Shown here: positions 1 to 8,427 of the stretch, in pieces
Layout of the letters: each line of letters opens with the position of its first letter
Position numbering within the stretch: the first letter of the stretch is position 1
From: Bacillus sp. AZ43
GTDB lineage: Bacteria; Actinomycetota; Actinomycetes; Mycobacteriales; Geodermatophilaceae
Direction: 5' to 3'
DNA length: 64,000 nucleotides
Assembly (NCBI GenBank): GCA_004570425.1
Contig: SPQJ01000005.1
Location: 62,001 to 126,000, forward strand
Notes under the pieces: model-generated
Database searches by the model: none
What the model saw: only the letters and a program-made list of their open reading frames with translations
Told to the model about the DNA's origin: nothing
Made by a program: the position numbers and the translations under genes

Positions 1-817
1 CGGAGTCCTCGATGAAGTCACCGAGCTGGCTGTCGCCCTCGTCGCCGATGGTCTGGTCGAGGCTGATCGGCTCCCGGGCGTACTGCTGGATCTCCAGCAC
101 CTTCTCGGGCGTGATGTCGAGCTCCTTGGCCAGTTCCTCCGGGGTGGGCTCGCGGCCCAGGTCGCGGAGCAGCTCCCGCTGGATGCGGCCGAGCTTGTTG
201 ATGACCTCGACCATGTGCACCGGGATGCGGATGGTGCGCGCCTGGTCGGCCATGGCGCGGGTGATCGCCTGCCGGATCCACCACGTCGCGTAGGTCGAGA
301 ACTTGTAGCCCTTGGTGTAGTCGAACTTCTCCACCGCGCGGATCAGACCGAGGTTGCCCTCCTGGATGAGGTCCAGGAACGCCATGCCGCGGCCGGTGTA
401 GCGCTTGGCCAGCGACACCACGAGCCGCAGGTTGGCCTCGAGCAGGTGGTTCTTGGCACGCTCGCCGTCGCGGACGATCCAGGTGAGGTCGCGGCGCAGC
501 GCCGTCGGCATCCGCTCCCCCGCCTCGGCCGCCGTCTCCAGCTTGTGGGCGGCGTACAGGCCGGCCTCCACGCGCTGGGAGAGCTCGACCTCCTCCTCGG
601 CGGTGAGCAGCCGGACCCGGCCGATCAGCTTCAGGTAGGCGCGGACCGAGTCGGTGGACGCGGTGAGCTCGGCGTCCTTGCGGGCCTGGCGGAGGGCGGC
701 GGACTCCTCGTCGTCCCACTCGAAGTCGCCGCCCTCGGCGGCCTCGGTGGTCTGTTCCTCGACGACGTCCTCGTCCTCGGTGCTGACGGGGGTCGCGGTG
801 GTGCTCGGTGCGCTCAC
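1..817 (-). CDS. sigA: Principal sigma factor, RpoD/SigA (HrdB) type; 3' end cut by window edge
   Basis: This is a primary sigma-70 factor that directs RNA polymerase to housekeeping promoters. The visible 272 residues start at a GTG at 815-817 behind an AGAGG ribosome site. After about 40 acidic residues come region 1.2, the conserved region 2 ([16 protein letters not shown], then [22 protein letters not shown] and the [15 protein letters not shown] recognition helix for -10), and region 3 ([29 protein letters not shown]). The sequence ends at GDFIEDS, before region 4, because the gene runs off the left edge. The region 3 wording is of the SigA rather than SigB kind. The N-terminal extension is short compared with mycobacterial SigA, so an alternative upstream start cannot be fully excluded. 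Confidence 0.93.
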   Translation of the reverse strand, partial: MSAPSTTATPVSTEDEDVVEEQTTEAAEGGDFEWDDEESAALRQARKDAELTASTDSVRAYLKLIGRVRLLTAEEEVELSQRVEAGLYAAHKLETAAEAGERMPTALRRDLTWIVRDGERAKNHLLEANLRLVVSLAKRYTGRGMAFLDLIQEGNLGLIRAVEKFDYTKGYKFSTYATWWIRQAITRAMADQARTIRIPVHMVEVINKLGRIQRELLRDLGREPTPEELAKELDITPEKVLEIQQYAREPISLDQTIGDEGDSQLGDFIEDS

Positions 818-1007
818 GGTCGCCTCTCGTGACGGGTCCTACGGCGTCGCGGGGAAGGTGATCCCGCGGAGAGGCCGATCGGGCGGTCGTCGTTCCCGCC
901 CACGCTGTTGCACTGACAGGGTACGTCGTCCCCGGAGGCGGCCCGCCCCGATCGGGGGAGGTCGGCGGTGATCTGCGCCTGCCCGGCGGCCGGCGGACAC
1001 TGCGGGT

Positions 1008-1312
1008 GTGACCACCTCCACCCTGTCGTCGCCCCGGGGCGTCGTCCGGCTGCTCAACACCGCCGGCGGGCGGGTGCTCTGCCTGGCCGGTGAGGTGGAC
1101 GGCAGGTCGGTCGACGCGTACCTGCACCGCTACGGCCGCGAGCCCATGCCGGTGGACGGCATCGACGCCGGCTCGGTCACCCGCCTGTCGCTGCCCGCGC
1201 TGGACCTGCTGCTCGACCACCTCGACGCCGCCGAGCGGGCGGGCCGCGCCGTGCGCGTGCGCCGCTCACGCAGGTGGAACGACTCCTGCCCCTGCCCGGG
1301 GACCGCCCCTAG
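1008..1312 (+). pseudogene. STAS-like small protein with an apparent -1 frameshift near its 3' end
   Basis: From a GTG at 1008 the frame encodes a roughly 100-residue STAS-like protein (strand-helix pattern with RVLCLAGEVDG and SLPALDLLLDHLDAAERAGRAV), the fold of anti-sigma-factor antagonists. After about codon 84 (bases 1257-1265) the reading becomes Arg/Cys/Pro-rich and would continue to 1622, deep across the opposite-strand gene at 1322-1918. In the -1 frame the sequence instead reads PLTQVERLLPLPGDRP and stops at TAG 1310-1312, ten bases before that gene. This is what a normal STAS C-terminus and spacing would look like. I infer one missing base around 1258-1264, either a real mutation, a sequencing error or, least likely, programmed shifting. 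It lies divergent from sigA. Confidence 0.5.
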
Positions 1313-1321
1313 GGGGCCGGG

Positions 1322-1918
1322 TCAGCGGCGGGCGGCCCGGACCAGCGCCCGGACGCCGAGAGCAGCGGCACCGGCCGCCGCCACCCACGGCCCGGCGACG
1401 ACGACCGGGTCGATGAGGTGGTGGACGACGTCGGTGCGCTTCCGGCCCCACCGGGAGGACAGCCCGCCGTGCGTGAACTCGGCCCGCACCCCGGTCTCGG
1501 TCACCGGGTTGTCCGGCCGCGCCGACGCGAACGACCGCAGGTGGTTCTCCACGGCGTCCACCCGGTCGCCGACGACCAGCAGCAGCCAGTGGCCGACGCG
1601 GCCCTCGCTGTACTTCTCGTAGGCGAACCGGCGGATCGCGCCGGAGAGGCCCCGCAGCGGCTGAGCGGTGCCGAAGACCGGCGTCACGAAGGCGTGCTCG
1701 ACCGAGCGCTCCCTCGGGCGGAGCTCCGGCTGCCGGTCGGGGAAGTCCCAGTGCGCGCCGGTGGTGTCCGGGGCGTACCGCAGCTTGGGGTGGGAGGGCC
1801 GGTCGGCGGGGTCCAGGTCGACCCCCCAGCCCGGGATGCGCGCCCGCAGCTGCTCGGGCGTCTCCCGCTGCGTGCGCTTGTCGCGGATGTAGGCGCTCGG
1901 GATCTCGCTCTGCGTCAT
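1322..1918 (-). CDS. Conserved actinobacterial protein of unknown function with C-terminal membrane segment
   Basis: A 198-residue protein starting ATG with GGGAG seven bases upstream. It has a charged, soluble N-terminal two thirds (notable stretches FVTPVFGTAQPLRG and GRVGHWLLLVVGDRVDAVE) and one hydrophobic segment near residues 167-190 (DPVVVAGPWVAAAGAAALGV), so it is probably a C-terminally anchored membrane protein. I do not recognise a named domain. It starts 13 bases after the stop of the alcohol dehydrogenase upstream and is likely co-transcribed with it, but nothing in the sequence says what the two share. Confidence 0.75.
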   Translation of the reverse strand: MTQSEIPSAYIRDKRTQRETPEQLRARIPGWGVDLDPADRPSHPKLRYAPDTTGAHWDFPDRQPELRPRERSVEHAFVTPVFGTAQPLRGLSGAIRRFAYEKYSEGRVGHWLLLVVGDRVDAVENHLRSFASARPDNPVTETGVRAEFTHGGLSSRWGRKRTDVVHHLIDPVVVAGPWVAAAGAAALGVRALVRAARR

Positions 1919-1931
1919 CGTCGGCTCCCCT

Positions 1932-3080
1932 TCAGGCCGCGCTGGGCACGATCAGCGGCTTGATGCAGCCGTCGAGCTTGTTGGAGAAGACGTGGTAGGC
2001 CTCGGCGATCTCCTCGAGCGGGAATCGGTGGGTGACCATGTCGCTGGGCTTGAGGTAGCCGTTGCGCACGTGCTCGAAGAGCCGCGGCCACTGCCGCTTC
2101 ACCGGCGCCTGGTTCATCCGCAGGGTCAGCCCCTTGTTCAGCGCGTCGCCGAACTTGACCGCGTTCGGGATCGGCCCGTAGGCACCCATCACCGAGACCG
2201 TCGCGCCCTTGCGGACGCCGTCGATCGCCCAGTTCAGGGCGATGGGGGAACCGCCCTGCAGCTTCAGCTTCGCGCCGGCGACGTGCTGCAGGAAGCTGCC
2301 GTCGGCCTCGGCGCCCACGCACTCGATGGCGACGTCGGCCCCCAGGTAGTCGGTCTGCTTCTTCAGCTCCACGACGATGTCGTCGTACTCGACGAAGTTG
2401 AGCGTCTCCGCGTGCGCGAAGCTGCGCGCCTTCTCCAGCCGGTAGTCCAGGTGGTCGACGACGATGACCCGGCCGGCGCCCATCAGCCAGGACGACTGCG
2501 CGGCGACCAGCCCCACGGGCCCGGCGCCGAAGACCACCACGGTGTCCCCCTCGGCGATGTCGCCGAGCTGGGCGCCGAAGTAGCCGGTCGCCGTCGCGTC
2601 GGTGAGCAGGACGGCGTCCTCGTCGCTCATCCAGTCCGGGATCTTGGCGGGGCCGACGTCGGCGAAGGGCACCCGCACGTACTCGGCCTGCCCCCCGTCG
2701 TAGCCGCCGGTGGTGTGCGAGTAGCCGTAGATGCCGCCGACCGCCGTCGCGTTCGGGTTGACGTTGTGGCAGTTGCTGTACAGGCCGCGGGCGCAGAACC
2801 AGCAGGACCCGCAGTAGATGTTGAACGGCACCATCACGCGGTCGCCGACCTGCAGGTTCTGCACCGAAGGGCCGACCTGCTCGACGACGCCGATGAACTC
2901 ATGGCCGAACGTGTGCCCGACCCGGGTGTCCGGCATCAGCCCGTGGTAGAGGTGCAGGTCCGAGCCGCAGATGGCCGCCAGCGTCACCCGGACGATCGCG
3001 TCGTTGGGGTGTTCGATCGAAGGGACGTCCTTCTCCTCCACCCGGATCTTGTACGGCCCCCGGTAGACCATCGCTCGCAT
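1932..3080 (-). CDS. Zinc-dependent alcohol dehydrogenase (glutathione-independent formaldehyde dehydrogenase-like MDR)
   Basis: A 382-residue medium-chain dehydrogenase. The GroES-like half carries the catalytic zinc residues (CGSDLHLYHG, GHEFIGVVE) and a structural-zinc style Cys cluster (YCGSCWFCARGLYSNC). The Rossmann half shows the NAD(P) motif VFGAGPVGLVAAQ followed by an acidic residue in VIVVDHLDYR, suggesting NAD. The long insert and SHTTGGYDGGQAEY match the FdhA-like branch that oxidises formaldehyde or other small alcohols and aldehydes; the substrate is inferred. I chose ATG 3080 (MRAMVYRG) because GGAGAA lies 7 bases upstream and family alignment starts here, although the frame is open further upstream. 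It diverges from the P-type ATPase. Confidence 0.85.
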   Translation of the reverse strand: MRAMVYRGPYKIRVEEKDVPSIEHPNDAIVRVTLAAICGSDLHLYHGLMPDTRVGHTFGHEFIGVVEQVGPSVQNLQVGDRVMVPFNIYCGSCWFCARGLYSNCHNVNPNATAVGGIYGYSHTTGGYDGGQAEYVRVPFADVGPAKIPDWMSDEDAVLLTDATATGYFGAQLGDIAEGDTVVVFGAGPVGLVAAQSSWLMGAGRVIVVDHLDYRLEKARSFAHAETLNFVEYDDIVVELKKQTDYLGADVAIECVGAEADGSFLQHVAGAKLKLQGGSPIALNWAIDGVRKGATVSVMGAYGPIPNAVKFGDALNKGLTLRMNQAPVKRQWPRLFEHVRNGYLKPSDMVTHRFPLEEIAEAYHVFSNKLDGCIKPLIVPSAA

Positions 3081-3190
3081 CGTGTGCTTCTCCCCATCGG
3101 CTCGGCCCCGCCGCACCGCGGCGCACAGGGGCCATGCCCACCACGAGCGCGCCGACACGCGCGCTCGGACCTCCTCCCGGCAGACTCGGG

Positions 3191-5728
3191 ATGATGGACG
3201 TGCATCGGCCGGTGTCCCCGACGGGTCAGGCGGCCGGGCTGTCGCAGCGCGAAGCCGAGCAGCGCCGACGGCGAGGCGAGGGGAACGTCGCGGTCAGCGC
3301 GTCGTCGCGGAGCTACGCCCGCATCCTGCGCACCAACGTCTTCTCGTTCTTCAACGTCATCCTGTTCGTCATCGGCGCCGCGCTGCTCGCCCTCGGCCGG
3401 TACAACGACGCCGTCACCAGCGTCGGCCTCGGCCTGGTGAACGCCGCGATCAGCGCCGTCCAGGAGATCCGCGCCAAGCGCAAGCTCGACCGGCTGCAGC
3501 TGCTCGGCCGCAGCGGGGTCGTCGTCGTGCGCGACGGCCGGGACGTCGAGGTGGCGCCGGAGGAGGTCGTCCGCGGGGATGTCATCCGGGTGCGGCCGGG
3601 CGACCAGCTCGTCGTCGACGGCCCGCTGCTCGACGGCGGCCGGGTCGACGTCGACGAGTCGCTCTTGACCGGCGAGTCCGACCCGCTGCACAAGTTGCCC
3701 GGCGACGACCTCCTGTCGGGCAGCTTCTGCGTCGGTGGCGAGGGATTCCAGCTCGCCCGGGACGTCGGACCGGCCAGCTATGCGAGCCGGCTCACCGCCG
3801 ACGCCCGCCAGGCCAGCACCGACCGGACGCCGCTGCAGCACCGGATCGAGTTCGTCGTCCGGCTGGTGATGCTGCTGGTCGCGCTGATGAGCGCGACGAT
3901 CCTGGCGCAGGCAGCGCTCGAGGGCTTCAGCCTCGTGCGCACCGTCCAGACCACCGCGGTGCTCTCCGGCCTGGTGCCCTACGGCCTCTTCTTCCTCGTC
4001 GCGGTCGCGTACACCGTCGGCGCCGCGCGGAGCAGTGGGCGCGGTGCCCTGGTGCAGCAGGTCAACGCGGTCGAGTCGGTGAGCAACGTCGACGTCGTCT
4101 GCACCGACAAGACCGGCACGCTGACCACCGGGAGGCTCACCGTCGCCGGGGTGCAGCCGGTCGGCGTCCTGGGCGCCGGGGAGACCGAACGCCTGGTCGG
4201 CTCGTTGGCCCGCAGCACGTCGGCACCGAACCTCACCTCCGCGGCCCTGGCCGCGTCCCTGCCCGGCGAGGCGTGGCAGGTCCGCGACGAGATCCCGTTC
4301 TCCTCGACGCTGCGGTGGAGCGCGCTGCGCACGGACGACGGCGTGTTCGTGCTCGGCGCGCCCGACCGCCTGGCACCGCACCTGTCCGGACCGCCGCTGA
4401 CCGGTGACGTGAGCGAGCGAACGGCGCATGGCCTGCGGGTGCTCGTCGTGGCCCGCGCGGACGCCGACGCCCCGCTGCGGGACGGCGCCGGGCGGCCCCG
4501 GCTGCCGAGCCTGGAGCCAGTCGCTCTGGTCTCGCTCGCCGACGAGATCCGGCCCGACGTCCCGCCGACGGTCGCCGGGTTCGCGCGGGACGGGATCGGG
4601 CTGAAGGTGGTTTCCGGCGACGACCCCGGGACGGTGGCGGCACTGGCCCGGCAGGCCGGCCTCGACCCGGGGGTGCCCGTGGCGGGCCCCGACCTCGACG
4701 GGCTGTCCGACGCCGAGCTCGACCGGCTCGTCGCCCGGACGACCGTGTTCGGCCGGATCGCGCCGGAGCAGAAGGAGCGACTGGTCGACGCGCTGCGCCG
4801 CCAGGGCCACTACGTCGCGATGATCGGCGACGGCGTCAACGACGCCCGCGCGCTGAAGCGGGCGCACGTCGGCGTGGCGATGAAGAGCGGCAGCGCAGTC
4901 GCCCGCGACGTCGCCGACATCGTCCTGACCGACGACTCCCTCGCCGCGCTGCGGCCGGCCCAGCACGAGGGCCGGCGGAACATCGACGGCATCGGCACGT
5001 CGATGCAGGTCTTCCTGGCGCGCGTCGGCACGCAGGGCCTGGTCATCCTCGCCGTCACCATGCTGGGGCTGGGTTTCCCCTACTCCCCCGCGAACGTCGG
5101 GCTGACGCTGCTGACGGTCGGCGTCCCGACGCTGTTCCTGACCGCGTGGGCACGGCCGACGCCGCCGGACCCGGACCTGCTGGCCAACCTCGGCCGGTTC
5201 GTCGTGCCGGCCGCGGTGCTCACCGCGGCGGCCGGGGTCGCGGTCTACGCCTACCACTACACGACCCTGCTCGAGGGCCTGAGCGACGACGACGCCCCCG
5301 ACGGATTCCTGGCCGCCTTCGAGCGCTTCACCGGGCTCTCCTCGGACGACGTGGGCTTCGCCGAGGCCGCGGCCACGATCGGGGCCCAGACCGCGCTGTC
5401 GACCTTCGTCTCGTACGCGGCGTTCCTGCTGATCCTCTTCCTCAAGCCCCCGACCCGGTTCTTCGCCGCCTGGACCCGCCCGGACGGCGACAAGCGACCG
5501 GCGGTGCTCGTCGCGCTGCTGGTCCTGGCGTTCTCGGCCCTGCTCTTCGTCCCGTGGTTCACCACCTACTTCGGGCTGACCGACGCCGCGGACCCGGTGT
5601 TCCGGACCGTCCTGCCGGCCCTGGTCGTGTGGTTCGCGCTGTTGAGCGCTGCCTACCGGTTCCGGCTGCTCGAGCGTGCCCTCGGGTTGGCCGCCCTCAG
5701 CGGGGACCCAGGACCCCGACGAGCGTGA
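3191..5728 (+). CDS. Cation-translocating P-type ATPase
   Basis: An 845-residue P-type ATPase that uses ATP to move a cation across the membrane. Visible landmarks are the actuator motif LTGES (about residue 160), the phosphorylation site CTDKTGTLTTG with Asp near residue 306, the hinge/HAD motif MIGDGVNDAR near residue 545, and membrane helices at about 60-100, 220-280 and in a C-terminal block of six. There is no N-terminal metal-binding domain and no CPC motif in the M4 segment (it reads GLVPYGLFFLVA), so it is not a copper or cadmium pump; a magnesium, calcium or potassium-type substrate is possible but not shown. Start is uncertain: adjacent ATGs at 3191 and 3194, and an in-frame ATG at 3134. 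The 3' end overlaps the convergent P-loop gene by 32 bases. Confidence 0.85.
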   Translation: MMDVHRPVSPTGQAAGLSQREAEQRRRRGEGNVAVSASSRSYARILRTNVFSFFNVILFVIGAALLALGRYNDAVTSVGLGLVNAAISAVQEIRAKRKLDRLQLLGRSGVVVVRDGRDVEVAPEEVVRGDVIRVRPGDQLVVDGPLLDGGRVDVDESLLTGESDPLHKLPGDDLLSGSFCVGGEGFQLARDVGPASYASRLTADARQASTDRTPLQHRIEFVVRLVMLLVALMSATILAQAALEGFSLVRTVQTTAVLSGLVPYGLFFLVAVAYTVGAARSSGRGALVQQVNAVESVSNVDVVCTDKTGTLTTGRLTVAGVQPVGVLGAGETERLVGSLARSTSAPNLTSAALAASLPGEAWQVRDEIPFSSTLRWSALRTDDGVFVLGAPDRLAPHLSGPPLTGDVSERTAHGLRVLVVARADADAPLRDGAGRPRLPSLEPVALVSLADEIRPDVPPTVAGFARDGIGLKVVSGDDPGTVAALARQAGLDPGVPVAGPDLDGLSDAELDRLVARTTVFGRIAPEQKERLVDALRRQGHYVAMIGDGVNDARALKRAHVGVAMKSGSAVARDVADIVLTDDSLAALRPAQHEGRRNIDGIGTSMQVFLARVGTQGLVILAVTMLGLGFPYSPANVGLTLLTVGVPTLFLTAWARPTPPDPDLLANLGRFVVPAAVLTAAAGVAVYAYHYTTLLEGLSDDDAPDGFLAAFERFTGLSSDDVGFAEAAATIGAQTALSTFVSYAAFLLILFLKPPTRFFAAWTRPDGDKRPAVLVALLVLAFSALLFVPWFTTYFGLTDAADPVFRTVLPALVVWFALLSAAYRFRLLERALGLAALSGDPGPRRA

Positions 5729-6257
5729 GACGGGCGGCGCGCCCGCGGTCGACCACCAGGGCGTCGGCGGCCGCCCCGGCCGGGTGCTGGTGCAGGGCGC
5801 GCTGCACGTGACGGCGCATCGCGCGGCCGGAGATCGCCCGCCCGCGCGCTGACTGACCGCCGGCCGCGACCTCGGGGGACGCGTCGATCCAGACCAGGCG
5901 GACGCGGCGGCCGGCGCGGGCGGCCGCGCCGAGCACGGCCCGGCGCCAACGCGGATCGGTCCACGGGTCGGTCAGGACGACGACCGGCGTCCGGCCGCCG
6001 ATGCGGCCCAGGACCCGGACCCGGTGCAGCAGGTGCACCCACGGCCTGAGGTACCGGTAGGGCAGCCCGATCCCCGCCCGGCGGAGCCGCTCGGCGACCT
6101 GCTCGGAGTCCAGCCCGGCCACGCCGGCCGCACGCTCCGCGAGCAACCTCCGCAGGAGGGTCGTCTTGCCGCTGCCGGGCAGCCCGCCGATCACCACGAG
6201 GACGGCGTCGCCTCCCTCGGTCGGGATCGGCGCGTCCAGCACCTGGTCGAGCTCCAT
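5697..6257 (-). CDS. P-loop ATP-binding protein, small-molecule kinase-like
   Basis: A 186-residue protein with an N-terminal Walker A (GGLPGSGKTTLLRRLL, residues 24-39) and the layout of AAA_33/zeta-toxin-like kinases: a Walker B-like strand (VVVLTDPW) and a late basic segment. These proteins phosphorylate small molecules or nucleotide sugars, or act as chaperones; the substrate is not visible. It stands alone, convergent with the P-type ATPase, and diverges from the VWA remnant. Confidence 0.7.
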   Translation of the reverse strand: MELDQVLDAPIPTEGGDAVLVVIGGLPGSGKTTLLRRLLAERAAGVAGLDSEQVAERLRRAGIGLPYRYLRPWVHLLHRVRVLGRIGGRTPVVVLTDPWTDPRWRRAVLGAAARAGRRVRLVWIDASPEVAAGGQSARGRAISGRAMRRHVQRALHQHPAGAAADALVVDRGRAARLTLVGVLGPR

Positions 6258-6408
6258 CGCGGGCCCCCTCGTCGTCGCGCTCGACGATCCGCCCGTCTCC
6301 TCGACGCAGCCCGTGCCCCGGCTGGGAGCCGGCTGTGAACCGGCGCCGGCGACTCACAGCGCATCCCCACCCGGTGGTCAGCCGGGTTCCAGCCCGGCCG
6401 CCGACGGT

Positions 6409-6972
6409 GGTGCCGGGACGGCGGCTCTCCGAGTGGCGCCGACCGACGACCACGACGCGGTCGTCGCCGCGATCGAAGAGCTGCGCATGTCGCAGGGGAC
6501 GGCGATCGGCGAGGCGGTGGCGGCATCCGTCGCGGCCGTGGCCGAGGCAGCCACCGACGTCACCCTCGCCGACGGCGAGACCGCGGCGCCGACCTCGGTC
6601 GTCCTGCTCTCCGACGGCAGCAACACGCAGGGGCGCTCGATCGAGGACTCCGTCGAGATCGCCACCGCCGCCGCTGTCCCGGTCTCCACCATCGCCCACG
6701 GGACGGCGGATGCCGACGTCACCGTGCAGGGGCAGCGGATCCAGGTCCCGGTCGACACCGCGGCGCTCGAGTCGCTGGCCACCGCGACCGGCGGGCAGGC
6801 CTACACCGCGGAGAGCGGCAGCGAGCTCGAGGAGGTGTACGCCGACATCGGCGAGCAGGTCGGCACCACCACCGAGCGGAAGGACGTGTCGTCGGCCTTC
6901 GCCGGCATGGCCCTGCTGGTCACGCTCGGCGCGGCCGGCGGGTCGCTGGCCTGGTCACCCCGGCTGCCCTGA
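6409..6972 (+). pseudogene. 5'-truncated VWA (BatA/YegL-like) membrane protein remnant
   Basis: The translation from about 6409 matches the second half of actinobacterial BatA-like von Willebrand A proteins: AALRVAPTDDHDAVVAAI, the conserved GTAIGEAV loop, VVLLSDGSNTQGRS, a TATGGQAYTAESG segment, GTTTERKDVSSAFAG and a final transmembrane helix ending WSPRLP. Missing are the N-terminal membrane segments and the MIDAS start (DxSxS) that should lie about 60-90 residues earlier. Bases 6258-6408 give no matching sequence in any frame and instead hold the upstream region of the P-loop gene. I read this as a deletion remnant joined to foreign flank. An in-frame ATG at 6166 exists, but its product overlaps the opposite gene and is low complexity. 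Confidence 0.65.
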
Positions 6973-6984
6973 CGGTGTCCCGGA

Positions 6985-7020
6985 CCGGCGGCCGCCTCGC
7001 ATCGTCGAGGCGGCCGCCGG
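6985..7020 (+). terminator. Strong hairpin after the VWA remnant
   Basis: A perfect 15-base inverted repeat (6985-6999 with 7006-7020, starting CCGGCGGCCGCCTCG) with a 6-base loop CATCGT, 12 bases after the VWA stop codon. There is no clear U-run, as is usual in high-GC actinobacteria. Confidence 0.7.
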
Positions 7021-7077
7021 ACCTGTTCATGGTCTGCTGACCTGGGGATTCGCGCTGCGGCGACAGCTTAAGAGCGG

Positions 7078-7099
7078 TAGACTTCGAACACTCGATCGA
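7078..7099 (+). promoter_or_regulatory. LexA/SOS-box-like operator with adjoining -10 before the HNH gene
   Basis: Bases 7084-7099 read TCGAAC-ACTC-GATCGA, 11 of 12 fixed positions of the mycobacterial SOS-box consensus TCGAAC-N4-GTTCGA. A TAGACT hexamer (7078-7083) abuts it and can serve as -10, so a bound LexA would cover the transcription start. The HNH start codon follows at 7116. Regulation by LexA is an inference from the motif. Confidence 0.55.
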
Positions 7100-7115
7100 A
7101 CGGGTGGGAGGTGCC

Positions 7116-8327
7116 GTGGGCGAGCTGCAGTCGGCGTTGGACGCGTTGGCCGCCGACGACCTGCCCGCTGCCTTCCCCACGCACCTGCTCGACCGGCTGG
7201 GTGAGTTGCTGGTGGCGGCCAACCGGCTGGCCGCGGAGATCGCCCGCACGGTGCGCGAGTGCGAGCGCACCGGCGCCGCCGAGCTCGACGGGCAGAAGAC
7301 GATGGCCTCGTGGCTGCGCGGGCACGCCCGGGTGCCGGCTGCCGCCGCGTCGCGGGTCGTGCACACCGGGCGGGCGCTGGAGCACCTGCCGGTCGTGGCC
7401 GCGGCGTTCGCCGCCGGCGCGGTGACCACCGAGGCCGCCGCGGCGATCGCCCCGATCGCGGCACCGCAGAACCTGGCCAAGGCCGCCACGCACGGCGTGG
7501 ACGTGGCCGCTGTGGATGCGGCCCTGGCCGAGGTGGCGGCCGGCCGGCCGCACGCCGAGCTGGCCCAGGTGGTGGCGCACTACCTGGGCCGGCTCGACCC
7601 AGACGGGCCCGAACCGGACCCCACCGAGGAACGCGAGCTGTCCTGGTCCCGCCGGTCCGACGGCGGGCTGGACGGCCGCTTCCACCTCGACCCGGTCGCC
7701 GGGGACAAGTTCGTCGCGGCGGTCGAGTCCCACGTGCAGGCCGACCGTCCGGCCGGGGACGAGCGCACCCGCGCCCAACGGCAGGGCGATGCGCTGGCGC
7801 AGTTGTGCGACAACGCGCTGGCGTCGGGTCAGCTGCCGATCACGCGCACCGTGAAGCCGCACGTGTTCGCCCGCATCGATCTGGACGCCCTGATCGATCC
7901 CTCGACCGGCGCCGGGGCGGCGGTCACGCAGTACGGCACGGTGATCTCGGCCGCCCGGGCCCGCTGGCTGTCCTGCGACGGCAACGTCTCCCGCGTGGTG
8001 TTCGGCCCCGACAGCGCCGTGCTCGACCTCGGCCGCCACCACCGCGTCGCCGATCCGCACCTGCGCCGCGCGGTCGAACTGCGCGACGGCGGCTGCGTGT
8101 TCACCGGCTGCGACGCCCCCGCCTGGTGGTGCGACGTCCACCACCTCGTCCACTGGGCATTCGAGGGAGACACCTGCCAGGACAACTCCGCCCTGCTCTG
8201 CGAACGGCACCACACCAAGGTCCACCACGGCTTCCGCGTCGAACGCCTTCCCGACGGCCGATGGCGCACCTGGCGCCCCGACGGCACCGAGATCCTCCTC
8301 GGAGCTCCCTTCCCCACCGCGGCCTGA
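7116..8327 (+). CDS. DUF222 / HNH endonuclease (13E12 repeat family)
   Basis: A 403-residue protein with an N-terminal DUF222 domain (about residues 10-290, helical, with the AAASRVVHTGRALEHLP type core) and a C-terminal HNH nuclease module (about 315-375): CVFTGCDAP, DVHHLVHW, an Asn in DNSALLC, and ERHHTKVHHG, giving the paired Cys and His ligands and catalytic His. The family is highly multiplied in actinobacterial genomes and is often treated as a mobile or DNA-damage-related element; its biological role is unsettled. I chose the GTG at 7116 because GGGAGG sits 4-5 bases upstream; the GTG at 7104 lacks a ribosome site. An SOS-like box precedes it. Confidence 0.88.
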   Translation: MGELQSALDALAADDLPAAFPTHLLDRLGELLVAANRLAAEIARTVRECERTGAAELDGQKTMASWLRGHARVPAAAASRVVHTGRALEHLPVVAAAFAAGAVTTEAAAAIAPIAAPQNLAKAATHGVDVAAVDAALAEVAAGRPHAELAQVVAHYLGRLDPDGPEPDPTEERELSWSRRSDGGLDGRFHLDPVAGDKFVAAVESHVQADRPAGDERTRAQRQGDALAQLCDNALASGQLPITRTVKPHVFARIDLDALIDPSTGAGAAVTQYGTVISAARARWLSCDGNVSRVVFGPDSAVLDLGRHHRVADPHLRRAVELRDGGCVFTGCDAPAWWCDVHHLVHWAFEGDTCQDNSALLCERHHTKVHHGFRVERLPDGRWRTWRPDGTEILLGAPFPTAA

Positions 8328-8368
8328 TCCCCCGACCGGGATCACTGCCGCCTGCCCGGAACGACGCA

Positions 8369-8398
8369 GCGGCGCCACCCTGTCAGGGGCGACGCCGC
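8369..8398. terminator. Bidirectional hairpin between convergent genes
   Basis: Outer arms GCGGCG (8369-8374) and CGCCGC (8393-8398) enclose a second stem CCCT/AGGG (8378-8381, 8385-8388). It lies between the HNH gene stop at 8327 and the opposite gene's stop at 8428, so it could end both transcripts. Confidence 0.45.
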
Positions 8399-8427
8399 GC
8401 GTTCGTGCGTCCGGGTCCGGACTGGGA

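Noticed and set aside
2984-5257. 757-residue frame opposite the P-type ATPase
   Set aside because: Low-complexity Arg/Gly/Asp/His/Gln-rich translation with no fold, exactly antisense to a clear ATPase; GC-rich shadow.
6166-6408. N-terminal half of the VWA frame
   Set aside because: Overlaps the P-loop gene in antisense, Pro/Ser-rich, without VWA or membrane features.
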